DNA of 64,000 bases, from the NCBI GenBank assembly GCA_934047225.1, contig OW203984.1, positions 3,357,201 through 3,421,200 on the forward strand, given 5' to 3'. This DNA is from Ypsolopha sequella. Taxonomy: Eukaryota > Arthropoda > Insecta > Lepidoptera > Ypsolophidae. The notes under the pieces were generated by a model. That model did no database searches and had not been told where the DNA came from. It saw nothing but the letters and a program-made list of their open reading frames with translations. This document shows positions 45,663 to 57,969 of this stretch, piece by piece (position 1 is the first letter of the stretch; the number at the start of each line of letters is the position of its first letter). The translations under genes and the position numbers were made by a program.

Positions 45663-46312
45663 TCTACAAAGCAATTCTACAAGGCCATACGCTTTCGTTT
45701 GATCACTAACGCCATTTTTTAACGCACATTGAAAAGGAAAGTAGTAAGTAATTAAATTACTGACAGTCGCTAACAAAAAAAGGTGTCTTGTAGAAGTAAC
45801 GTCTAGGATTCATACAAATAACGTCATCAATTCGTTTTCTATTTCCTGAACATTTTCATGAAAATCATGGCTGGTAGTAAAATCCGATATTTTACATTAT
45901 ATTTTGAAATCCTTCCTTTACACGAAAAATTTTACCCCTTTATGCTTTTCTGATCCCATAATTTCTGATTTTATAGGAACCCTATAAAAGTATTGTGTAT
46001 TTTGAGCCTGACTGTAATAATGTTGTTAGAAATTGAATCCAAGGATTGTTTTACCTTTACATAATACGCTAATGGTGCGGAAAACAGCGCTCATCCAATT
46101 TTGAACTTTTCTGCGTGGCCATTAGAGTGAAATGTGTATGGCCGGAACTATTCTGGATGGTATATATGTGTATATATATATAACATATAAGGTTCGAGAA
46201 TGATTTGTAGGCATTCCATATCGGGTTTTAATTAATAGGCACGTCGATGGAAGCGGAAAACTATAATTTATGGCCACATGATTCTGTTTTTGCGTTCGAT
46301 GTAGGTTTAACC

Positions 46313-47455
46313 TAGGGGTCTCCAAACCGGCCCGCGAGCACCACCAATCCGGCCCGCGGTCCCTGGCCGGACATAGCCCGTTATAGTTTCACAAAGTTAT
46401 AATAATAACCTAATGCTGTTTACTATTTATGATATATCCAAACTCACAATCGATATAGAAACGTTATAATGCGTGTTTGTCTAAAAGTAGCATTATTTTA
46501 AGAATGTTATTACAAGGTGCACAAAAGACGCTTCGGCTAACTCCGTCACACAACGGTGGATCCAGGGGGGGGGGGGTTATGGGGGTCATGACCCCCCCTG
46601 GGCCTAGTTAACTTATTTTTTCTATACAGACACGCTAAATTTACCTAAAATTGCACAAAATTTTATAATATATTTGGACTATTTCGGAGCCTATGACCCC
46701 CCCTGGCTTGCAGGCTGGATCCGCCCTTGCCGTCGCAATGGTTTTAATGACACTTGGCCGAAGTACGGACCGAAATTGCGTACGGAGCGGAGTACAGTCC
46801 TGCGCCCTGCACAAAAGATATCTCACTAACCGGCTAGTATCAATACGAAAATTTGCGCGTCAAAATCACAGTATTTTGGAATGATGAGTTAAGGTGGCTC
46901 CGTCGGATAAATTAGCAACTCGATTCGTGGTGGTTGAAATTTCGAACAAAACTATATTAAAATAAAGTTCGTATCAGCTCGCACTGCAACATGGCTGTTA
47001 GGTCAATCGCTGCGGCTGACAATTGCGGAAATAGTGTGTTTTTAATTTGTTTTATCAAAAAATAAAATTAATTTACAAGAACTGAGAAAACCGTATCATT
47101 TAATATTATTTTGTCTAGAAGTTTATATATTTTTATACTGTTTCGATAAAAACTGTAGCAGTTATATTGTTACAAGTGGATAAAAAATCGAGAAATAAGG
47201 GTAAACCTAGAATTTTCTTGCTTCACTTCTGTATATTAAAATAAAATTCAGGAAAAATCACATCACTATTAGTATCATGTAGATTACTATGTATTTTTCT
47301 TCTATTAAAAAATGCTATAGTTACCGTATAAAATGGTTATAAAGTTATTCAGTTCAAGGTCGTTGGCGTTGGGAGAAACCTTAAGTAGGTCTTGGCCCTT
47401 GGGACTATTGGGGGAAGTAGTGTGGCCCTTCTCGTAACATGTTTGGAGACCCCTG
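46313..47455. mobile_element. 1.14-kb hAT-type element with 8-bp TSD
   Basis: TAGGGGTCTCCAAACCGGCC at the left, GTTTGGAGACCCCTG at the right, flanked by perfect GTTTAACC (46305-46312 and 47456-47463). Non-coding. Carries a second hAT MITE inside it. Confidence 0.88.
46551..46729. mobile_element. hAT-type MITE nested in the 1.14-kb element
   Basis: Ends CAACGGTGGATCCAG and CTGGATCCGCCCTTG; TSDs CCGTCACA (46543-46550) and CCGTCGCA (46730-46737) differ at one base. Interior has long G and C runs (about 46567-46600). Confidence 0.85.
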
Positions 47456-47464
47456 GTTTAACCC

Positions 47465-49690
47465 ATCGTCTGTTTAGACAAAGATCGAAACAATAATATA
47501 AATTATTGATACCGCTGTTATATTTTTTATGAACGCAGGTCTTGGGTTAAGGGATTTTCTTCAACAATACCTGTGTTTGTCTGCCTGTTTGCAGCACAAC
47601 TACTAAACAGCTGGGCCCATTAGCATGTAGTTGGAAAATTTTACGATTCTGGAAAACATAAAGTTAGTTATAATGTTTTCTTTGTTCTGTTACGTACCTA
47701 TTTAATTGAAATACTATGTACTTCTTTAATTGACAGCATATTATCGATAATCCTATTGTTTATTGAAATGATAATCATTCGATATTTGAAAATTAACTTA
47801 AACAAATATTGTTCGTGTATACTTTCATATATACTTTTATGTATACTTTTATGTATATTTTCATAATATACTATCAATTTAAATAGTGGTAGAGCGGAGC
47901 CTCCTAAGACAGGTATATTCTTTACTTAAAAGGAGACTCCAACAACTTGTAAAAATATTTATGATTAAGTTACAGAAATAAATTATTTGTATTTATTTTG
48001 TATTTGTATTTGTATACATTACTCAAATGCAAAAATCATAACGGTCTCAATTCCTGCCATTCGAACAGCTCCTATGAGTTTTCCAGCATGCATGTGCGTG
48101 GTATTTGTTTACTTACCACTTGCCGAAGGGGCTTCAGAAGTAAAACTGCATTTACAGCCGTTTTTAAATTGGTTTAAACTTTCTATATGAATATTACAAA
48201 GATTTGAAAAAAAATATATCACACATATTGACCCATGTCCCGTAATTGTGATGTTTTAAAATCTTAAAAGCTTTAACCTACAACGAGAAAATAACCTTTC
48301 AAATGCTTTAAAAAACTGATAAACAGTTTAAACTTTTTAAATTCAAAAGAGACAAGGTTAAAACTTATACACACACACGAGCAATACAAAAATCTAACAC
48401 AATGATGTTTAAAACTTTTAAATATCTAACTTAACAACGTGAAAAGCATTATTTTCTCTATTTTGCGTTACCCGGCGACACAGCGATCGTCGTAACAGCC
48501 ACTTTGCAATGCACTCTGACATAAACGTTATTTCTATTTCGTTATTGTCGATATTTGTACAGACATATTTCGAGCTGCTAATTTAGCTTACTGAAGCCTC
48601 CACTGTAAAGCTAAACTTGCATTCCCTCCCGGTTGGAAGTAAAAATTGACAGTGAAAAGAAGATGCGCGATTGTTATTTACTGTTATAGTAATAGTTTAT
48701 GATTAATACTTGCGATTGTCGGCACTTGGTGAAACTTGGAATTATAATTATTCCCCACTTTTTCGGCAGGTTTCCACGAATGACATCCCCATCTTCAATG
48801 TTATTCTACCTACAATTTGACTTGTCATTGATTGACGACATACTTAACTGTTTACTTTATAATTTATTGCCCGGAATAACATCCAAGCAGTCTAACTAAA
48901 TGTTTATTTATTTTTATTTATTACACTTTTTATACCTTTACGAACATAATTTACAACATATTTTCACATAAAAGACAGACATTGTGTACAAAGGTGGCAC
49001 TTATTGCTAATAGCAATATCTTCCAGGCAACCTTTGCGTGGAATGAAAAAGATGTTAACGATAAAAAGGGTAGCGTTAATGCTAACAAAAAAGCAACGTG
49101 CTAATTTTAACCAAAATGTAATGTTGACATAATAATCTAATATATATTTTATATTTAACATAAAAAAAATACATACACATACAAAAATTAAAATAAACGT
49201 AAATAAATAAATATGGAGTTCTATTTCGACGGATATTCAGAATGAAAAAAGTGCAAATGATGGTGTAAAACCGAAACCGGTCGGGTTAAATAAGCTTATT
49301 TTTTTATTTTAATTTTTTTATTTATTTATTTGATAACTAAAAAGAAATACATATTTTACAATAATAAGGTGTATCAGAAACCTGTAAGGGTTTTTACGTA
49401 CACCGTCATTCCCGTCTTATGCAAGAATATAGAAAATTAGATGTACAGGTAGTCTAAATAAATATTGATAATGCCGTAAAAAGATAATGATTTGCTGCAA
49501 ATTCGTAAAAAAACGGAATACACACAAACGTAACTAGGTAGGTGTATCTATAAGTAAACAATATGAACAAACGTCCATAGTTGCTCTTTTCAACCATGGA
49601 GATAACAAAACTGTGAAACGAGTGCTAGTGTATTTATTCAACATGTTGTAATAGTTTACTCTCGGAAACACTTCTGACACCCAGCCGGGT
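47465..49690. other. intergenic, repeat fragments
   Basis: Family C fragment at 48465-48605 (GACATAAACGTTATTTCTAT, TATTTCGAGCTGCTAATTTA) and a LINE 3' end on the minus strand at 48905-49050 (AGCAATATCTTCCAGGCAAC). No host gene recognised. Confidence 0.5.
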
Positions 49691-50374
49691 ATATGTCGTG
49701 ACGATATGTCTTCTGTTGAATTTGGGTATGTCTCCGACAACAGCACATTATGTATGTACGTATGTACGTGTACGTAATACAAACACGTTATCTTGGTGTG
49801 CTCTGACCAATGCATGTTGTGCTACTCGTAAAAGTGTACAAAGTAATAAAAATATCAATTATTGTCACGATATCACGATGTCTGATGTCACGAAAAGACA
49901 TGATCTTGCTAAGTTTCTTGCCTTTCTTCTTAGCAAGACTAATCGAATGGGCGGGTTTAGGCATATGTATTATGGAATTATGGATGTTATGGAAGTCCCT
50001 GCACTAACTTGTAATCTCACTTTATGGACGAGCGCTCTTCATCTTTGGTCTCTTCACACGCTTCACAATCTTCATTGTGTATGAAAAAATCTTTTTAGGA
50101 TTTCATAAAAAATGTAAACTTGAAATTTGGCATATATCATAATAATCCAGAATATGTGGAATTGATTAGAAATTAATATTTTCATCTATAATTTTATAAA
50201 ATAAATACCAAAACAGGGTCCAATTAAGGTCCAATTAATTAACTAAGTATGCAAAGAAACAAATTGAAACTTAGTCAAATTTACGACATTAATAACATCG
50301 AACGAGTTCCTATTTTGAAGAATTTTAGCTACAATTTTTTTAAACTTATTTTTCATCTATTTATAAGCACCTAT

Positions 50375-50505
50375 TTTGCGCTATCCGGAGACCCAGCGAC
50401 GTAATGCAGTGCGCACTGATATGAACGTTATTTTAATATAGTTTCTGTCGATATTTGTACCGACACAGGTCGACTCAAGGTCGTTGGCGACTACAACGGC
50501 CTTAA
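50375..50505 (+). repeat. MITE family C fragment
   Basis: GCGCACTGATATGAACGTTA, GTCGATATTTGTACCGACAC and CAACGGCCTTAAAC; right-hand part of the family. Confidence 0.55.
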
Positions 50506-50802
50506 ACAAATCTGTTATTAAAGCATGTCTGGGAATTCATTCCATATAGAGAAGGACAATGCAAAGTTGCCTCCAGTTGCCAAGGTCACGAAGATTTTCA
50601 ATAACAAATTGTTGAAGACAACAAACAAATGTAAAATAACAAGTTTTAATGCACGAATGAGTCTTTTCTTTACTCTTTATAGTATTTAACAATATACTTA
50701 ACACTTACATTGTCAGAACTGAATATAATAACTAAGATGGAATTCCAATATTGGTCTCGACGAGAAACTAAAACTTTTCAGTTTCAGAATTACTTTAAAC
50801 TT

Positions 50803-51893
50803 GTCTGAACTGCGTCTTATTAAACCATACTACTATTCAGCGCGCTCCTGTGTTGAACAGCAGGATGTTTTACTAAACGCTTTTGTAAAGTTTAGCTCCG
50901 TAAACAATACTCTATTTATGCGTTGAATGCGAGGATGATTTCCGAGCGCTTATTATTTATAATGTCTTACGAAAACATCCTACGGCTCAACATGCTTACA
51001 TATTCAAAGACTTGAACTGACTTACTGAAATATTTCGTACAATCTTATGCAGAAATCTGCGAATCATTATATAGCGTTATATGCTGTTGGCATAGGGATA
51101 ATTAAAATGCATTGAGACTCCATGAACTGATATAATGTGTCTGAAAAGAAAAATTACAAACAAATGCAGCTAGGACAAATCAACCAATTAATTAAACCTT
51201 TATTACTAAGCGTTAGACACATTATTAGAAACATTTTGAGAAAGATCGTGTTTTCTTTTCTTACTGACTATTTTCTCCCTCACTGTTGGACGGACAGCCT
51301 GAACTCTATTTTTTGTTTTTGTAATTCCGCGTGAGGGTCATTCAATTCAAATACAACGTAAGCACTACAAAGGGGCGGGGGGGTCTTTGCTTTGCTTATT
51401 TTTGATGACATGGGGGATGACACTCCCGTCTGGATGGTGATTACGTCATCGATATTTATTTATTTACTCTTTCGGATTTTCTATAATTTTGGGGGGTTGA
51501 TTAATAATGGCAAAAATCTGCTTACGTAATACTTGAACGGCCCCCAATCAGTTGTTCTTAAAAAGTAACGGCCATTATAATTTTCGATACGCTACCGAAA
51601 GAGACAGAATATGAGGTATATGCAACAGACATTGCCCGGCGTTGGCGTCGAGGATGATTTCCGCATTTGCAATATTTTATTCGTCTATTGAATCCATCCT
51701 AGCGTTCAACTCTAGTAGTGATTCCGGGCATGCAAATTGAAATACATCAGCTGAAACCATACTGCATTTTAGTGTTGACACGTAGTATGGATTTCGTAAC
51801 ACAGCGTCGCGAAAGCGTTTTGTAAAACATCCTGCTGTCCAACACGGGACCGCGTTGAGCCGTAGTATGATTTCATAAGACGCGTCTGAACTA
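50803..51893. mobile_element. 1.1-kb element with about 85-bp terminal inverted repeats
   Basis: Left: GTCTGAACTGCGTCTTATTA, CAGCAGGATGTTTTACTAAA. Right, inverted: GTTCAGACGCGTCTTATGAA, CAGCAGGATGTTTTACAAAA. A further shared segment, TCGAGGATGATTTCCGC-like, lies inside both halves. No transposase seen. Confidence 0.6.
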
Positions 51894-51964
51894 TAGTAGA
51901 CACCAAGTCATCGTACCTTTGACAACTGCAAATATTGCATTAAATATTGCAATATATCTTTGAC

Positions 51965-52530
51965 ATTTTTAGGGTTCCGTACCTCAAAATTAAAAAAAAC
52001 GGTACCCTTATGTGATCACTTTGTTGTCCGTCTGTCCGTCTGTGTCTGTTAAGACCGTTTTTCTCGGGCCCCGTATGAGATATCAAGTTGAAAGTGATAC
52101 TTCTTATACAAATCTACGGCCCCATAGTGCTGTAAAAAAATCAGGCTTCTAACTTGACGCGAAGAAAAGTTATTACACTTTACATACAAAAAAATCATAT
52201 AAATTAAATTCCCGCAAGGGAATCAAACCTTATAGGGCACTTCCAGTTGACGTAGAACCTTGAAATTTCGTTTACAGATAGATCTTATAGCACACATATA
52301 GACAAAAATCTAAAAACTATAAATATTTCATTATTTTGGAACTTATCAACATAATTAGACCCTTTAGATACACAGTTTAATAATTAATAGATCGTACGTG
52401 TCAAGTTAAGTTGGTCTTTCAAAACTGCAAGTGGAATTATTTACCATGTTTTTAGGTTTCCGTACCCGTATTGTGTGGTGGTACGGAACCCTTTGTGAGC
52501 GAGTTCAACTCCCACTTGACCAGTTTTTTT
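51965..52530 (+). repeat. GGGTTCCGTA dispersed repeat, near full length
   Basis: Starts TTTAGGGTTCCGTACCTCAA, has CCGTCTGTCCGTCTGTGTCT, and ends GGTACGGAACCCTTTGTGAG, CCCACTTGACCAGTTTTTTT. Best-preserved copy of the motif set seen elsewhere. Confidence 0.6.
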
Positions 52531-52810
52531 AATAGAGATCAAATCTTTTTGAGGCAAGTAAGCTTTTTACCTATTCGAAAGGTGTCATTCAGGCAGGCTT
52601 AGAAAACTGGCCATAATTTTATCTTTACATAGTATGGTTATATCGATACCATATTAACCAGTACAAATTAGTTCTGAGATGTTTCTGATCATACGAGTAA
52701 TGTACTCTTTTATTAAATCTATAAGATGGTCCATGATCCATCAACGATCTGGACTATGATTTATTGTTTCTCTATTGTTTTACCGACAATGAGAATTAAA
52801 ATTAACCTGA

Positions 52811-53184
52811 GGGCCTATTATGTATATCTAGTTGCCAACTAGACTGGGTGCCTATCATCAAAAACATAATCGGTGTTACTACAAAACGGTGTTTAACTTT
52901 AGACAGCGTTTAAATCTGTTGCTGTCACTCTTTTACTATATGAAAGAAAAGGTGACAACAACAGATTTAAACACTGTCTAAAGTTAAACACCGTTTTGTG
53001 GTAACACGGAATATGTATACTATCAAATTTCGATTTTATAATGACATGTTCGCACTTGAAGTGACGTCCCAGTTCTTAAAATAGTTCAATACCCACTAAA
53101 GGCGATTTTGAAAGTTCAGTTTTTATCTATGTTTTTGATGATAGGCACCCACTCCAGTTGGCAGAAAGATACATAACAGAGGGG
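52811..53184. mobile_element. MITE with GGGCCTATTATGTAT ends, carrying a nested MITE
   Basis: Same family as 32268-32496 (CTGGGTGCCTATCATCAAAA; ATGTTCGCACTTGAAGTGAC), interrupted at 52871-53008. Confidence 0.75.
52871..53008. mobile_element. palindromic MITE, copy 2, nested
   Basis: Arms CGGTGTTACTACAAAACGGT and ACCGTTTTGTGGTAACACG, about 55 bp each. The uninterrupted relative at 32322-32340 shows the empty site. Confidence 0.8.
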
Positions 53185-53746
53185 TTGTAATAATTAGTTG
53201 TTCAATAAATAAATAAACCAGCTTATGTCATATGAGCGTCAGTTTTTAAAATTTCAGTGTCAAACCATATTCAACTCTATAAGTAACTTTACATTGTTGA
53301 TTGCTGGCACTTGGTGGAACTTGCAATACATAATGAACAGAAAATCGCTTGTACTATCCCACCAATTTATTTAATACTTTCTGACCGGTTTCCCCTTTAT
53401 GGCATTATTAAAGGATAATTCCTTTAATAATGCCATAAATAATATATGCCATAAAGAATATAAGATCTTAATTACACAATAAATAGTTTACATCAGTCAG
53501 TGTGATCAATGATTGATTAAATACAAGTGACAAGTGATTTTGTACAAGAGATTTATTTATTTTATTTATTTATTTATTACTTATTTTGGAAAACTAGCGA
53601 CTATTTTAATAACAATAGTAAAAAACTTAAATTAACTCTAGCTAGTCATTTAAAGTTTCCACAGATAGATTTCTCTTCATTACCTATAAGTTTATAAGTT
53701 TTTATTGAGCTGCTACGAAGGAAATGTTATTTATTAATTCAAGCGT

Positions 53747-53858
53747 TAATTCAATATTACCTATTGGTAATATTGAATTAATTACCTATTGGTAATATTG
53801 AATTAATTACCTATTGGTAATATTGAATTAATTACCTATTGGTAATATTGAATTAATT
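53747..53858 (+). repeat. 25-bp tandem repeat of a small palindrome, four copies
   Basis: Unit TTAATTACCTATTGGTAATA plus TTGAA; each unit contains the inverted repeat AATATTACC/GGTAATATT or its one-base variant. Confidence 0.85.
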
Positions 53859-54039
53859 TTCCGACAAACTTTTATCTTACTTTTAACAAGGACAATGAAA
53901 AATAGTTTAGACAAAGCAACCTTTTATTTTTACCAACTAACCACAGAGCAGGGCCGGAGTTTGAATCAAAGATAATGATGGATTTTCCCAATACAACGAC
54001 AAGAATGTCATTGGATTTTCCTTAAGGATTAAATGAAAC

Positions 54040-54513
54040 TTAAGGCGATTACCATCGCCAAATTAGCAGCTCGATATTTGTCAGTAGGAATATCAACAGA
54101 AACGACATTGAAATAACGTTCATGTCAGCGCGCAATGCATGGTGGCTATTACGACGCTCGCTGCGTCCGTGATAGGGCGAAATAGTAGAAAATTATACTA
54201 TTCACTTGGACGTGATGGATTGATTGAATAATCCTTTGTTATGTTTATAGCTATTAAGTGTATTTATTTATCAAAGCATAAATGAATTCAATCGGCCAAG
54301 CTACTCAGGAGCAGTAGGAAATTTAAGCCAAAAAACACCATTTAGGTAATACATTTTTTCATGTAGAAGTTTTGGTGGTATGAAAAAGAAAACTGTTGCA
54401 TATGTTGTCTAAGAGCTGATTATTCATAATATATTTTTTCATTATTTTTGGTTTGGCCATAAACGAGGAGTAGGCTTTAGAAAGTACCCATTTGGCGATA
54501 GTAAGGCCCTTAA
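54040..54513 (-). mobile_element. TTAA-bounded MITE family C, copy 2
   Basis: Complete inverted-orientation copy of 13803-14277: begins TTAAGGCGATTACCATCGCC, ends GGCGATAGTAAGGCCCTTAA. Confidence 0.8.
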
Positions 54514-54874
54514 GACGGCTTACCTCAATAAATAACGATAGGAATACCCGTCCAGTTTTAGCAGGTTCAGACTGCCTTTTTCTGATGGGCCGGTGAAGAC
54601 GCTTACGAGACGACGCGACGTTGCGACTTACACTGCGGGTGGCAGCTCGCAATGCACGGGATGAAGGCAGAATCTGCTGAAACTGGTAACCTAGGACCTG
54701 ATTGCAGCCCTGTATGATTCTTTTTTCTTATTTTCTATTACTACAGAATTACATCATCCAAATACAAAGAGTGATTATGTTGAAACATGTTTAGATCATT
54801 ATTGTATTTAACCTTACCACCATACATGTAGAAACAGTAACAAGTACAGGTATTTGCAGAAGTGTTTCCGAGTA

Positions 54875-55110
54875 CGAGATGTGAAATGCAAGTCGAAGAC
54901 CACACTCGTACACCAGCGTTTCACTGATGATTCACAGCGTTATGGGTGTGAACCATTCGGGCACAAATATGAACCCACGTCTGAACGTGTCCCTCGAAGC
55001 ACACAGACCGAAGATAAATGTGCTCCTACTGGATTTGATCCCGCGACCTCCGGGTTAGTCACCGGGACGTTTGAACCACTAGACCACAGAGGCGGCCTGA
55101 AAGCGATTGA
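54875..55110 (-). mobile_element. tRNA-derived SINE, copy 2
   Basis: Minus strand: CTGTGGTCTAGTGGTTCAA (A-box) and GAGGTCGCGGGATCAAATCC (B-box) at about 55025-55095; body like 44755-44995. Better preserved promoter than copy 1. Confidence 0.75.
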
Positions 55111-56590
55111 AATCTAGGATAAACAAACACTAGATGAACTTAAAATCTTCTATACAGATATTTGAACGAGCGAGCCAAAAAGAGTGAAGTTCCCCGAGTC
55201 TACTTGGACAACCGGCGTTAGTATGTTTGTATGAATGCTTGTCCGTCGATAACTTGGGTATCGTTGGTTGGAAAGTCATGAAATTTGGTAGGCGAGTAAA
55301 TGAGATAATAAGAATTTTAAGTTCAAATATGAGTCAAATCGTTCAAAGGGTTGCCGAGCTATGGAGTTGGGGATCCGCAAATTCACAGTTCGGGACGACC
55401 TACTGGTTATTGGTAACGGTAAGTTACAGTTTATATTATTTTCACCACGGCCAAGATCCCTCTGCCAAACTACAGTGCCTGTACCTCTCAATCCAATCTC
55501 TGCTTGGTTAACCAAATTAGCGACATCCTGATGTGGAGCAATTGCGACCCAATTGTCGCTGCTGGAGACACGTCCAGTATCAACTCGTCAGGCAACCTGG
55601 ATATAGCAAGTGAGTAAAGGTGCTATACTTCGCCGTTGTTTTGGCAGGGCCACTTGGAGGTGATTTGTGGGGGTGTATTGCGGCTATTTTCATTGTGGGT
55701 AACAATAATATTTCTATTTCAAAACTAGCAGTGTCGAAAGATAGTTTGAAGTGACTTTGCAATAATATTATATATTTGGACTTGAAATTACAATAAATTA
55801 CTATATTTATTCGCAAAAAACGAAATGAGTTGGTTTAGAGCCGCCAGAGTATGCCATCAAAAGACTCTAGCCTAATATTCTTTATTTCCCAATGATTCCT
55901 GTTGAAAGGCAATAATTAAAGTAAAAAGCAACCACTACTGAATTGAAGAATTTGGTCTTCAGAAGTGCATAGTATATGAATATATTTTTGCATACTTACT
56001 TAAATTTTTATTAGAGCTCCGATGTTCATTAAACTTGAAAATCAAATCATGCGTATATACTTACGTACGAATTTTTTAAACGAACTCATGGAAACAATTT
56101 TTCATCCACTTACACATAGCTTAAAAAAATTATTTGATAAATCAAAGTTATAATAATAAATAAGTTGAACTGAATTTACGCAGTAAAATTACTCAAAAGT
56201 TTTATCAAATTCCAGATATTGCTAATTAGAAATTCTAATCGCTATTGCTTAAAAAGTGCTTAATTTTTTGTGCCACAAAATGGTAATCAACCAAAATTGT
56301 TCGTATTTTAACGAAATCACCGTGTGTTTTTATACCTTTTATTTCAATTTCACCACCAATCTTAGAATTTTTTGAGTTATGTTATTTAACAAACAGATGG
56401 AAGGCCTACGCAACGAAGATCTTTCCTAATTAACTATTATGATTAAGAAACTGAAATAATCCTGAAAAAGCAATAATATAGCCGCTACAGGATGCGTTTT
56501 AACATACTATGGACATTCGCATGTGACATCGACAACCTATTATAACGTAGACTTGAAAGACTTTTATTATTCAACAGATACGAGGAGGTA
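55110..56590. other. region upstream of M1-like gene 2
   Basis: 55195-55520 is GC-richer with several open short frames (CCGAGTCTACTTGGACAACC, GAAATTTGGTAGGCGAG) and looks like an unclassified repeat. The rest is A+T-rich and should contain the promoter; no clear TATA/Inr pair chosen. Confidence 0.35.
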
Positions 56591-56595
56591 TACCA

Positions 56596-56667
56596 ATGAT
56601 GTTTGCACTAAAACTCACTGCGTTCCTCTACTGGCTGACTGTGGCACAGTCCTTGCCACCGGATAAG
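56596..56667 (+). CDS. M1-like gene 2, exon 1: signal peptide
   Basis: Hydrophobic core ALKLTAFLYWLTVA with cleavage plausible after AQS. First of two adjacent ATGs at 56596, context ACCAATG. The frame stays open past the GTTAGT donor, so a longer exon is possible, but only this donor joins exon 2 in phase. Confidence 0.65.
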
Positions 56668-57968
56668 GTTAGTTACGTAGTAAACGCATATCCTGCCTGT
56701 CCTTACTACACGATGGAAAACTCTTATTTCACTAAGGACTCTAAGTATATTGCTGTATGTGCTATTTTAGCTTGGTAAATTGGGAAAGTTATGCAAATGG
56801 TTTTATAAAGGTTTCACCTTGCTGCCACTCCACGGAGGAATCGTTGGGGTCCATTCAGGGAGTAATGTTTTCTCATGTGAATCTTTTGATAGAATTTTTT
56901 AAAGAGCAAAATTTGTTTGCTTTCACTGAAAATGGTATTGAAAGTATACCTTGAATTTAAGCTTTTAAGCTTTTAAGCCAGACGGAATCTAGGAGAAAAA
57001 GCTTGGTCATCAAAAATGTACACGCAATTGCAGACCCAAGTACCTAAGATTTCTCGACTAAAAGCCTGAAGGGACATATACATCGGTGTTTTATATCCTA
57101 GTTGGAGTAATAAAATCAAATTGAATTGTTTTCGATTTAGGCTAGAACTTTGTTTATGAGTTCTAAAACTTTATAACACTGTCAGCTCGTAACTTTAGAT
57201 TTCGGATTTTTTTAAAGATTCACAAAAGTTTCTTTTCTTGCTTTTGTGGCTTGGAACTTGTAAATGTCTGATAATTGTAAAGAACCTTATGCGTTTTGAC
57301 ACCAATATCATCGTGGAATCGTTTTTCGTTTCAAAGTTTTTGGTTGTTCTTGTTGTTCACAATAACTTCTATGGAAGTTGAAATCCTTAAATGGATCGAC
57401 AACTTTCCTCGTTTTTAAAATCGCATGTATTACTCATAAGATGATTCAGTGCATTACATTATTAACTACTAATACAAATATCGTTTTACTTATTAACTTT
57501 TGTGTTCCAAACAGTGTGACTCAGATATTCCGTAACAATTTTGTGGACATGTACAATTACACCATCACATCTATCAACAATTCGAACCCGGTAGATTGAG
57601 GGTCCAGTTTTCTAGTGACTAAGCTATCTCTACTATCATAGCATACATTCAAAATACGCTTTGTCTAACAATTCATAACTCTTACACCACTTGACAATAC
57701 AACAGATGCGCACCATTCACATAATCAAGACGCGCAGCATCGACCTGAACAACGCGCATGGGCTCGCCATGGAAACCCGCCTGGATAAGTGTGTCGAGCC
57801 GACCGGCTACCACCTGGATCTCGAACCGTATCTGGAGGATGGGGTCTTTAAGGGCCACGTCAGCATCAACATCACCTGGCTCCAGGAGAGTGACGAGATC
57901 GCGGTGCATTCGGCTCATGATATAGAGATCACGGCCACTGAAGTTAGGGCACATGTGCCGGCTGACTC
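56596..57968 (+). CDS. second M1 aminopeptidase-like gene, first two exons (continues beyond the right edge)
   Basis: Exon 1 (56596-56667, 24 codons) encodes a signal peptide (MMFALKLTAFLYWLTVAQS) and ends AAG|GTTAGT in phase 0. Exon 2 (57706-57968) follows ACAACAG and gives 87 codons with an M1-like N-terminal domain: RLDKCVEPTGYHLDLEPYLE, GVFKGHVSINITWL, EIAVHSAHDIEI. It ends in phase 2 at GACTC|GTGAGT. No zinc motif lies in the window, so enzymatic competence cannot be judged; the next exons must be beyond 64000. Exon 2 is much richer in G+C than its surroundings. Secretory start as in lepidopteran midgut APNs, which are often GPI-anchored; the anchor is not visible here. Confidence 0.75.
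57706..57968 (+). CDS. M1-like gene 2, exon 2: start of N-terminal beta domain
   Basis: GC-rich, high-complexity sequence; one NIT sequon. The pattern CVEPTGYHLDLEPYLEDG aligns by eye with the M1 opening (VxPxxYxLxLxPxLxxG). Acceptor TACAACAG and donor GTGAGT are good matches to consensus. Confidence 0.78.
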
Positions 57969-57969
57969 G

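Noticed and set aside
49698..50084. 128-codon plus-strand ORF
   Set aside because: No domain or splice support; overlapping frames are equally open and codon use looks random.
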